Below, in pieces: positions 35,017-42,968 of a stretch of 64,000 nucleotides of DNA (its first letter is position 1; every line of letters starts with the position of its first letter). A program made the position numbers and the translations under genes. The notes beneath the pieces were generated by a model. That model was not told where the DNA came from. It did not search any database and saw only the letters and a list, made by a program, of their open reading frames with translations. The DNA comes from Spirosoma aerolatum (GTDB lineage Bacteria > Bacteroidota > Bacteroidia > Cytophagales > Spirosomataceae): assembly GCF_002056795.1 (NCBI RefSeq), contig NZ_CP020104.1, positions 1,685,001-1,749,000 on the forward strand, written 5' to 3'.

Positions 35017-36696
35017 CTATTCGGTTGGTTTCACTTGCAGTAGTCCGGTTTGCAGCATCGGTACATCATGCGCAACACCGCCATCGCTCAATCGGATTTT
35101 TTCGATCTCACGCACCACATCAATGATGCCTTTCAGCGGAATTTTTACCCAGGAGGGGCGGTAGCTAATTTCATAGCCTAACTCGTAAACCGCCTTTTCG
35201 AGCAGGTAAATCAGGAGCAGAAAATTGATCTCGCTGTTGTTTTTGAACAAAGGATGCGGGGCACCGAACACGTCTAAATAGGCATCCAGAAACGTGTCTC
35301 GGATGAGGTAAAACCAGCGGTCCGATACGCGCTGTAAATGGTCAGGCTCAATACCAGCTGTTTCCGTCGAATTAAAGAGCTTAGCCGAAACGGCGTAGTG
35401 ATACGATCGGATCATACCCGCCACATCTTTCAGGGGAGAGTGTTTGATCTTCCGTTCGGAAATGGTGCTTTCGGGCTCCCCTTCAAAGTCGATCATCACA
35501 AAGTCGGCACCTGCCTGGTTATTCGTTACGGCCAGTACCTGCCCCAGATGGTAGTCGCCATGAATACGGATGCGTAGCGATTGAAGTGGCCGGGTGCGGA
35601 AGTCGGCAATGAACGTGTCGATCATTTCTTTGGCTTCCATAAACACCCAGGCCAGCCGTTGCGCCTGCGGATCGAGTTTGGTGTAATTATCGATCAGGAG
35701 GGCGTACCGGCGTTCGAGCAAATCTTCGAATCGCCGGATCAAAAACTGGCGGTATTCGTCTGTAAAGGGTTCAGGCGCAAAGGCAGGGTCGGCTCCGGGT
35801 TTGTAGAGCGCACAGTGCAATTCGCCCGTTCGTCGGCCCAGCAGTTCCACTTTATCGAATACATCTTCCCGAATGGCAAACATTCGGTTCGGCACACCAT
35901 ACAAGAAATCATTCAGGTAGTCGCCGGTTTGCATCCACGAATCCTTGTCGTTCGGAACCATGCGTTGCACCATGCCCAGCGTAATATCGGGGCTGTCGGG
36001 TTGTTGCCATACAATGCTGCCGCCAAAAGCCGGAATGTTCGGAAAACTGCTTTCGTCCGTCAGAAACGCCACCATATCAACTTCAGGATTAGTTTCCTGA
36101 AACAGTTTACGGTACAGTTTCAGAAAGTATTTGTCACCGAACGTCATGGCCGAATTGCTAGAGTCGACGGGTAGCACGCGTGAGTTAAGCAGTTCGTCGC
36201 CTTCGTCCAGCCCCTTACCCCGTTGAAAGCTTATCTGGCCGACGGCCTGAGGAATGATCCGATTCAGGTAAATGGATGTAAACAGCACCTGCCGGAACCG
36301 CTCATCGTAAATAGCATCGATCAGTATCCCTGATTGTCCGTTCAGAGCGATCTCACCTACACGGCCTTTTTCGGGTATATCGGCGCGCTGAACGGAAAGC
36401 TGTGGGACGGTCTGATCGGGAATGAACGAAAGCGGCAGCAAATAATGTTCGGGCACACCATCGGAATAGGAGGCTTCCAGAACCAACAAGTAAGCCACAT
36501 CACCATCGGTCAGCGAAAGGGTATGGATGGTTTTTACGGAAAAGCCTGTTTGCGGCCGGGCTTTCCCGGCAAACCATCGGCAGGTGTTTACATAGGGGGG
36601 GAGTACCGTTTGGGATAGCGTCAACCAGAAATTCGCATCGGAGGCAGTCTCTGACCAACTGGTTGGGGTGCTTATGGGTTGTTGCATACTCATCAT
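35017..36696 (-). CDS. mak: Maltokinase (Mak/Pep2 type)
   Basis: 559 residues. The N-terminal cap (WFAGKARP, typical of Mak_N_cap) leads into an aminoglycoside-phosphotransferase-like kinase fold with the catalytic loop IRIHGDYHLGQVL and the metal-binding IDFEGEPESTISERKIKHSPLKDVAGMIRS. The enzyme makes maltose 1-phosphate from maltose and ATP, the donor for GlgE-type glycogen synthesis. It is longer than the mycobacterial enzyme (about 455). Up to three Met codons lie at the start (MMSMQQP), so the true start may be two or three codons later. It is followed by glgB, consistent with one operon. No trehalose synthase domain is fused to it. Confidence 0.88.
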   Translation of the reverse strand: MMSMQQPISTPTSWSETASDANFWLTLSQTVLPPYVNTCRWFAGKARPQTGFSVKTIHTLSLTDGDVAYLLVLEASYSDGVPEHYLLPLSFIPDQTVPQLSVQRADIPEKGRVGEIALNGQSGILIDAIYDERFRQVLFTSIYLNRIIPQAVGQISFQRGKGLDEGDELLNSRVLPVDSSNSAMTFGDKYFLKLYRKLFQETNPEVDMVAFLTDESSFPNIPAFGGSIVWQQPDSPDITLGMVQRMVPNDKDSWMQTGDYLNDFLYGVPNRMFAIREDVFDKVELLGRRTGELHCALYKPGADPAFAPEPFTDEYRQFLIRRFEDLLERRYALLIDNYTKLDPQAQRLAWVFMEAKEMIDTFIADFRTRPLQSLRIRIHGDYHLGQVLAVTNNQAGADFVMIDFEGEPESTISERKIKHSPLKDVAGMIRSYHYAVSAKLFNSTETAGIEPDHLQRVSDRWFYLIRDTFLDAYLDVFGAPHPLFKNNSEINFLLLIYLLEKAVYELGYEISYRPSWVKIPLKGIIDVVREIEKIRLSDGGVAHDVPMLQTGLLQVKPTE

Positions 36697-36913
36697 AGGT
36701 AAGTCTACATAGCGTTTGTCAGGCCAACAGCCTATGGGCTGGAAACGTTATGAGTCAAAAATTTCTTGAATATAGAATAAATTGGAGGATCATTCGTACT
36801 GAACGCCCGTCATTGAATCGGTATCATCTAAAGCCTGTAAGTTGGTGTATTGTTAGAAAATGGCATCACCGTGGTTTTGTTAACTTAAGTCGATCTTAAT
36901 CCTTTGAGCCTGT

Positions 36914-37921
36914 ATGAAAACGTATTGGTTAACTTTTCTTGGCTGTCTGTTCGTTTCGTTGCCGCTAAAGGCGCAGAATAATCAGCCAAAGCAGATAAGA
37001 ACAAATGTGCCGCTGGATTCCATTCGCCTGAGCGACCCGGCTATTCTGGCCGATCGCCAAACCAATATGTATTATATGACCGGTACGGGAGGTATGCTTT
37101 GGAAAAGTAAAAATCTGAACCTATGGGATGGTCCTTACAAGGTTGCCCAAACCGATCCGAACTCGTGGATGGGTCCCAATCCGATGATTTGGGCTGCCGA
37201 AATTCACCCCTATAAAAACAAGTACTATTACTTTGCTACGTTCACCAACCGGGCTGTCATGATTGACACCGTCAAAGGTAGGGCTATTGAACGACGGGCC
37301 TGTCATGTACTGGTCAGCAATAAACCCGATGGGCCGTATGTGCCTATGCAGGATGCGACGTATCTGCCTGCTAATATGCCTACGCTGGATGGAACGTTAT
37401 GGGTCGATAAAAACGGGAAGCCATATCTGGTATATTGCTACGAATGGTTGCAAAACCTGAATGGGACTATCGAAACGATTGAACTAAAGCCCGATTTAAG
37501 TGGTACTGTTGGTAAAGCCAAAGTACTGTTTCGGGCCAGCGATTCGCCCTGGAGTCGGGAGAAGGACGAAGTGGGCAACGACAAACCGAATAAAGTTACG
37601 GACGGGCCTTACCTGTTTCAGACCAAAACCGGACGGCTGGGAATGATCTGGACCAGTTGGATTTATGACGTGTATACCCAGGGGGTAGCCTATTCAAAAA
37701 GCGGTACGCTGGATGGGCCCTGGATACAGGAAAAAGAGCCGATTACCCCGCCAAACTATGGGCATGGGATGTTGTTTCGTACGCTGGATGGCAAGCTGCT
37801 CCTATCCATGCATAGTCATAAGAGTGTAAACGGCCGGACGGTTCGGGTGCCGCATCTGTTCGAAGCCGATTTGTCGGGTGATAAGCTGGTTATTGGTAAA
37901 CCGTATTTGCCAGCAGATTAG
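36914..37921 (+). CDS. GH43-family glycoside hydrolase
   Basis: 335 residues with a Sec signal peptide (YWLTFLGCLFVSLPLKAQ). Five-bladed propeller motifs of GH43 are visible: IRLSDPAILAD (general base Asp), AAEIHPYKNKYYYFATF, TLDGTLWVDKNGKPYLVYCYEW (second Asp) and VTDGPYLFQTKTGRLGMIWTSW. In many GH43 enzymes the acid Glu lies in an EGP motif; here the matching position reads TDGP, so either this subfamily places it differently or the protein is not a standard hydrolase. Likely substrates are arabinose- or xylose-containing side chains. It is transcribed alone, away from the glycogen genes. Confidence 0.85.
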   Translation: MKTYWLTFLGCLFVSLPLKAQNNQPKQIRTNVPLDSIRLSDPAILADRQTNMYYMTGTGGMLWKSKNLNLWDGPYKVAQTDPNSWMGPNPMIWAAEIHPYKNKYYYFATFTNRAVMIDTVKGRAIERRACHVLVSNKPDGPYVPMQDATYLPANMPTLDGTLWVDKNGKPYLVYCYEWLQNLNGTIETIELKPDLSGTVGKAKVLFRASDSPWSREKDEVGNDKPNKVTDGPYLFQTKTGRLGMIWTSWIYDVYTQGVAYSKSGTLDGPWIQEKEPITPPNYGHGMLFRTLDGKLLLSMHSHKSVNGRTVRVPHLFEADLSGDKLVIGKPYLPAD

Positions 37922-38050
37922 GGGTATGTAATTGATTCGCTATGGCAACAACTGTTACCAGTCAGTGCTTTGGTGGGTTTACGAACACCTTTGCCTGCTT
38001 GGCGGTTAGGCTAGATAAGGCTAAGTAATTTTCTTTACTTTTCACGAAAC

Positions 38051-39625
38051 ATGATTGAACAGGTTACGTTTTATCTGGGGATGGTGCTGGTAATGATATT
38101 TCTGATCATTCTGGCTCAGCGAATACAGGTTGCCTATCCGGTATTGCTGGTTGTGGCGGGGCTCGCCATTAGTTTTATGCCGGGCATACCCGTCCTCAAC
38201 ATGGACCCTGAGTTGATCTTCATCATCTTTTTGCCACCGCTCCTGTACGAAGCCGCCTGGTCGACCTCGTGGAAAGAGTTGTGGAAATGGCGACGGATAA
38301 TTCTCTCGTTTGCTATTCTGGTTGTCTTTGTCACGGCCTTCAGTGTATCTCTGATTGCTTATCGTTTTATTCCTGGCTTTACCCTGGCACTGGGCTTTTT
38401 GCTGGGCGGAATCGTGTCGCCCCCGGATGCGGTGAGTGCAGGAGCCATCATGAAATTTGTTAAGGTACCTAAGCGCCTGTCGTCGATTCTGGAGGGCGAA
38501 AGCCTGTTGAACGATGCCTCTTCACTGATTATTTTTCAGTTTGCCGTGATCGCCGTTTCGACCGGAGAATTTGTGGTGCAGGATGCGCTGTTAACGTTTT
38601 TGTGGATGGTATTTGGGGGTGTCGGTATCGGTTTGCTGGTTGGGTGGCTACTGATGAAGGTCCATAGATGGCTTCCCGATCATGTCGATATTCATCAGGT
38701 GTTTTCTATTCTTGGTCCCTATGCCATGTATATAGGCGCCGAAGAAGCGCACAGTTCAGGGGTACTGGCGACGGTAAGCGGAGGGCTGCTGATGTCGTAC
38801 CACCGTTTCAGTTTTTTAAATGGCCAGACTCGCATACGGGGCTATAATTTCTGGAGTACCGTTTCCTTCATTCTGAACGGACTTGTGTTTGTGCTGATTG
38901 GGCTGGACTTGCCGCAAATTGTTTCAGGGCTTGGGCAAACCAGCCTTGGCGAAGCCATTGGATATGGAGTACTTATTACAGTGACCTTAGTGGTAGTCCG
39001 GATTTTATCCTGCTACGGGGCCGTCATTACCACGCTCATTATGCGGAACTTCATTACCGTGGCCGATACAGGTAATCCGGGCTGGAAAACGCCTTTGCTA
39101 CTGGGCTGGACAGGTATGCGTGGTGTGGTCTCGCTGGCTGCTGCCTTATCGATTCCTATCCGTCTTGCTGATGGTACACCGTTTCCACAACGAGACCTTA
39201 TTCTCTTCATCACGTTTGTTGTCATTTTTCTGACACTTGTAGTTCAGGGACTTACGTTGCCCTTCTTTATCCGGAAATTTGGGTTTACCGAGCAGGATTA
39301 TACCAAACCTGAGGAGAAGGTCGATGCCTTTATTGAAAAGGAGTTTGCGGCACTGGCCCTGCAATACATGCGCGAAAATCTGAGCGAGGCTGAACTGGCC
39401 CAGCCCGTTTATCAGAAACTAATGAAAGCCAGCGCTTACCGACTGTCGTCCGAAGGAACATCGGCTTTCAGTGAACCCATCAAAGAATTGTATCGGCATA
39501 TTCTGGACCGGCAACGGCGATGGCTGGTTGAAAAAAACCGAACGACCATGACCCTCGATGAAGACATTGTCCGCAAGCACCTCTACTACCTGGATCATGA
39601 AGAGGAACGGTTACTTTTGCGTTGA
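38051..39625 (+). CDS. CPA1-family Na+/H+ antiporter
   Basis: 524 residues, about twelve membrane spans in the first 410 residues, then a hydrophilic cytoplasmic tail of about 110 residues. Family motifs are present: FLPPLLYEAAW, GGIVSPPDAVSAGAIM, ILEGESLLNDASSLI (the ion-binding Asp in ND) and GWTGMRGVVSLAAALSIP. It would exchange cytoplasmic sodium (or potassium) for protons at the inner membrane and so support pH and salt balance. It resembles the YjcE/NhaP-like group. It appears monocistronic; the following sequence on the other strand is a pseudogene. Confidence 0.94.
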   Translation: MIEQVTFYLGMVLVMIFLIILAQRIQVAYPVLLVVAGLAISFMPGIPVLNMDPELIFIIFLPPLLYEAAWSTSWKELWKWRRIILSFAILVVFVTAFSVSLIAYRFIPGFTLALGFLLGGIVSPPDAVSAGAIMKFVKVPKRLSSILEGESLLNDASSLIIFQFAVIAVSTGEFVVQDALLTFLWMVFGGVGIGLLVGWLLMKVHRWLPDHVDIHQVFSILGPYAMYIGAEEAHSSGVLATVSGGLLMSYHRFSFLNGQTRIRGYNFWSTVSFILNGLVFVLIGLDLPQIVSGLGQTSLGEAIGYGVLITVTLVVVRILSCYGAVITTLIMRNFITVADTGNPGWKTPLLLGWTGMRGVVSLAAALSIPIRLADGTPFPQRDLILFITFVVIFLTLVVQGLTLPFFIRKFGFTEQDYTKPEEKVDAFIEKEFAALALQYMRENLSEAELAQPVYQKLMKASAYRLSSEGTSAFSEPIKELYRHILDRQRRWLVEKNRTTMTLDEDIVRKHLYYLDHEEERLLLR

Positions 39626-39636
39626 AGCCAATCTGT

Positions 39637-40524
39637 TTAGCTGACTACCGCTTCCTTATTGTATTTCGTTTTATAGTCGATCGGCGCCATACCCGTAATT
39701 TTTCGGAATACTTCCCGAAACGCTTTTGCCTCCGAATAGCCAACTTCATACATAACCTCATTGATGGTTTTTCGCGTGGATTTGAGCGCTTTTTGGGGCG
39801 ATTCAATTTTGACCCGTTGAGCATATTCAATGGCTGTATTGTCGGTTGTTTTTATAAAGCGTCGGTCAAAATTTCGTCGGCCTACAGCAACTAGACTGGA
39901 GAGATACGCTATGGATATTTTTCCTGTAGATTACTTTCTGTGTAGTCCTGCGCCTTTCTAACTACCTCATCGCCATGCTGTTTCTGGCCGGTAAAGATGG
40001 TAAGGGCTGACTGGCTTTGCCGGTCGATCTCGATCTGAAAGAGCTTGGTGCAGTAAATGGCGGTTTGACCGGTTGCAGCTTCACTTTGGGGAACGCCTGT
40101 CGGAACGTGTCGGCAGCCGCCCAATGGGTAGAGCACGTTTTACCGTCGAGTAAACCAGCCGACGCCAGCATAAAGGCCCCATACAGATGCTGGCTATTTC
40201 AGTCCCGTTTTTATACTGCTTGACAATCCAGTCAATCAGCGGCTCATTACCCGTTGTGGCTTGTTGCGCATTGTGATTCAATGGTGGAATAAGGATGAGA
40301 TTGGTTTTCTCCAGCGCTCCAATATGTGTGTGTGGTGGTTCCACCGTAAACAAATAGTCCTCAAAATCTACGGATGGCGAAATACCCGCTAAAACGACGG
40401 TGAACTAGTCGGTTCGACCGATTGCCTTCCAGTAGGCGTTTGCTTCGGTGAACAATTCATATGCCCCAACAATACTACTTAGGTTTTGCTGACCGTCGGG
40501 TACAACTATGGTAATGTGTTTCAC
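39637..40524 (-). pseudogene. Broken GlxA-type AraC regulator (DJ-1/PfpI + HTH)
   Basis: Translation of the minus strand from GTG 40524 shows a GlxA-family regulator in pieces: KHITIVVPDGQQNLSSI, then an in-frame TAG after AIGRTD, then LILIPPLNHNAQQATTG and ASICMG, where the frame breaks. The homology resumes in another frame with MLASAGLLDGKTCSTHWAAA and again in a third with TAIYCTKLFQIEIDRQSQS, followed by the AraC HTH VGRRNFDRRFIK and YEVGYSEAKAFREVFRKITG. About 30 residues between LQP and TAIYC seem to be deleted. The intact gene would be an AraC-type regulator with a DJ-1-like sensing domain. It is surely inactive. Confidence 0.88.
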
Positions 40525-40614
40525 GGCCTTTTTAAGGCAAAAAACCTGGAAAAATGTCCAGATCAACCCATTACAAAGTCCATTTTACACCCTCTTACTC
40601 CTCAATTTCGCCAC

Positions 40615-40622
40615 TAGTTTTG
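40615..40622 (+). promoter_or_regulatory. Candidate -7 promoter element for SRPBCC gene
   Basis: TAGTTTTG fits TAnnTTTG and lies 41 bp before the ATG at 40664. No clear -33 TTG was found. Confidence 0.42.
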
Positions 40623-40663
40623 CCTGTTCATTTTTTCTAATTACATCTAAAAACAACAATACG

Positions 40664-41122
40664 ATGACTTCTTCTGATTTTACGGTTACCCTCCTCGTTG
40701 ACCAAGACCCGGAAATTGTGTTTGCTGCTGTCAATAACGTAGCTGGCTGGTGGACAGAAAATGTTGAAGGTGATTCGCATCATCTAAACGATGCATTTGA
40801 GGTGCGCTTCGGCGACGTACATTATTCCCGACAGCAACTAATCGAGTTTATTCCGGCCCAACAAGTTGTGTGGCTTATTACCGATAGTCAGCTTAGTTTC
40901 ATCAGCGATAAAAGTGAGTGGACAGGAACTCGTGTTGTTTTTGATATCACTGAAAATGGCGGACAAACGCAGCTTCGCTTTACTCACCAGGGCTTGAAGC
41001 CTGAGATCGAATGCTATGGCGCGTGCTCGAATGCCTGGGGTGGTTATATCCGAAATAGCCTCTTCAATTTGATCACTACAGGCCAAGGACAGCCAGACTG
41101 GAAAGTAGAAACGGAATTCTAG
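40664..41122 (+). CDS. SRPBCC (AHSA1-like) domain protein
   Basis: ATG 40664 gives 152 residues; the open frame extends upstream to 40508 but without a family-like sequence. The START-like fold shows FTVTLLVDQDPEIVFAAVNNVAGWW at the N-terminus, then TGTRVVFDITENGGQTQLRFTHQGL and ACSNAWGGYIRNSLFNLITTGQG. These small cytoplasmic proteins have a hydrophobic ligand pocket; the ligand is unknown. It is intact although the genes on both sides (a GlxA-type regulator and an SDR) are broken, so it may be the survivor of a former cluster. Confidence 0.88.
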   Translation: MTSSDFTVTLLVDQDPEIVFAAVNNVAGWWTENVEGDSHHLNDAFEVRFGDVHYSRQQLIEFIPAQQVVWLITDSQLSFISDKSEWTGTRVVFDITENGGQTQLRFTHQGLKPEIECYGACSNAWGGYIRNSLFNLITTGQGQPDWKVETEF

Positions 41123-41141
41123 CCATAAATGAAGTATAACC

Positions 41142-41750
41142 ATGAAAAAACTGGAAGGGAAAAAGCGGTAGTTATTGGCCGTAGTCGTGGTACGGGGCTG
41201 GCAATCACGAATGCCTGGTTGAGGAAGGGGCTAATCTGTTGGTTGTGGCCCGAAACGGAACTTCTTTAGCGGCAGTGGTCTGCATTTGTTGGACTGAGGT
41301 ACATTCAGCATCAATTGGAATACAGATGTAAAAGCTGCTTTTGATATAGCCCATCATGCCCTGACAGCACCCGTTAAACCCGGTATGTTAATCATTTTTA
41401 TTGCGAGGGGAGCCGCCCTGTTCGGCTCCCCGATTTCGGGTGGGTACGCAGGCTCAAAACGAACGCAGCGATTTCTCGCTAACTACGCACAAGAAGCCTC
41501 GAATCGGCTGAATCCAGGGCTGCGCTTTCTGGCCTTTGCTTCCCTGCGATTGATGGAGGGGACAGGAGTGGGTGAGGTAGTTATTCCGGCTTATGCCGCC
41601 TACAGTGGCATTTCGGAAACCGATTTTAAAGCCCGCATGAGACTGGCTCAGTCGAAAGAAGAGGTGGCAGAACATGTAGTTTCCATGGCCAATAGACCTC
41701 CTCAACTGGACGAAGCAAATGCCTGGTTTATTACACAAAAGGGTTACTGA
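41142..41750 (+). pseudogene. Broken short-chain dehydrogenase/reductase
   Basis: Starting at ATG 41142 (MKKLEGK), the Rossmann start can be read across frame changes (AVVIGRSRGTGLAI, then EEGANLLVVARNGTSLAA). After a deleted middle, the C-terminal half reads on in one 121-codon frame from about 41385: SPISGGYAGSKRTQRFLANYA, with the YxxxK active-site pair, to WFITQKGY. A stop appears within the first ten codons, and the NNAG region is gone. It lies 19 bp after the SRPBCC gene and was probably once co-transcribed with it. Not functional as an SDR. Confidence 0.82.
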
Positions 41751-41870
41751 CTGAGCCAAAACTGAGGGAGCAAATGGGTATTTAAGTTGGTGAGACGCTC
41801 TATCTAATAGGATACACGTACTATTTTACTAATATTGAGCCGACACGAATAAAGGTAGCAAGGAGTAACC

Positions 41871-42488
41871 ATGAACGTGAAACCACAAGAATTGATTTCA
41901 CTGGGGTATCACATGGACCAGGAGCTTGACCATAGTGAACTGGTACCGTTTGTGAAAACGAATTTGAAACGGATAAACCCGGTTTCTATTTTTTATTGGG
42001 GTTTTAATATCGTCGTCGTTGTTGCGCTGATCTTTTTTCTTATTCAGGAAAAGCGATTACCTGTATCGGAAGCGATTACGAAACTGTTTCTAGGGGTTTT
42101 TATTTTCTTTGTTATCCTATTGCCTATTCATGAACTGATACATGGATTCTTTTATAAGGTCGCTGGTGCGCAGAACGTACAGTTTACGGCACACTGGCGA
42201 ACGCTTGTTTTTTATTGCTTAGCCGATAACTTTGTTGCCGATGCTAAATCGTTTTTAGTGGTTGCGCTCACCCCATTTCTTATGATCAATTCGGGGTTGA
42301 TTGCAATGCTGTTTTTTGTATCGCCGGCCTTATTTTACACCTTGTTCGGTGCACTACTTTTGCATACGGGTGGTTGCTTTGGCGACTTTGGGTTGGTAAG
42401 TTATTTTTATGAAAACAGGCAGAGAAAGCCTGTAACGTATGACGATGCGCAGGCGAAAAAATCATATTTTCTTTTACGACCAGCTTAA
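41871..42488 (+). CDS. DUF3267 family membrane protein (putative metalloprotease)
   Basis: 205 residues. Spans at about 45-62 (VSIFYWGFNIVVVVALIFF) and 74-90 lead to the zinc-binding motif HELIHGFFYKVAG, then two or three more spans (SFLVVALTPFLMINSGLIAMLFF, ALFYTLFGALLLHTGGC). This is the layout of DUF3267, which resembles site-2-type intramembrane metalloproteases through its HExxH motif. Proteolytic activity is not proven for the family. The next gene starts 14 bp later in the same direction, so they may be co-transcribed. Confidence 0.88.
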   Translation: MNVKPQELISLGYHMDQELDHSELVPFVKTNLKRINPVSIFYWGFNIVVVVALIFFLIQEKRLPVSEAITKLFLGVFIFFVILLPIHELIHGFFYKVAGAQNVQFTAHWRTLVFYCLADNFVADAKSFLVVALTPFLMINSGLIAMLFFVSPALFYTLFGALLLHTGGCFGDFGLVSYFYENRQRKPVTYDDAQAKKSYFLLRPA

Positions 42489-42502
42489 AGCGGATAAATT
42501 GT

Positions 42503-42934
42503 ATGCGTATGATCAATACGGCTCGCAAACGCCAAACAAACCTGGCCAAGTCAGTAATGGCTTTGATTACCGTATGCCTGTTAGTCTGTTTTTTTGGGAC
42601 AAAAACTGTGGCACAGCCGAAAAAGCAAATGGTTAGGCTGGCAAAGATTAATGTTGACCCTTCGCAGCTCGAAAGGTATAACGCAGCCTTGAAAGAGCAA
42701 ATGGCTACCGCTATTCGTGTTGAACCGGGGGTGTTAACCTACTATGCGGTAGCGGATAAAAACGATCCGGCACACATCACCATCCTCGAAATATATGCCG
42801 ACACAGCCGCTTATAAGGCACATATTACGACTCCTCATTTTACGAAATACAAGGATACCGTAAAGGATATGGTGAAGTCTCTGGAACTGGTTGATGTTAC
42901 ACTACTGGGTTCTGCTAAAAAGCCGGGTATGTAA
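42503..42934 (+). CDS. Exported antibiotic-biosynthesis-monooxygenase (ABM) domain protein
   Basis: 143 residues. The N-terminal export segment (MALITVCLLVCFFGTKTVAQ; the start could also be ATG 42509) is followed by one ABM domain of about 95 residues: MVRLAKINVDPSQLERYNAALKE, EPGVLTYYAVADKNDPAHITILEIYAD and YKAHITTPHFTKYKDTV. ABM domains are dimeric ferredoxin-like folds, some of which act on quinones; the exported form seen here suggests a periplasmic role. It lies 14 bp after the DUF3267 gene. Confidence 0.86.
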   Translation: MRMINTARKRQTNLAKSVMALITVCLLVCFFGTKTVAQPKKQMVRLAKINVDPSQLERYNAALKEQMATAIRVEPGVLTYYAVADKNDPAHITILEIYADTAAYKAHITTPHFTKYKDTVKDMVKSLELVDVTLLGSAKKPGM

Positions 42935-42968
42935 TCCGTACATCACGATCTCATCAAAGTCCGGCTTC

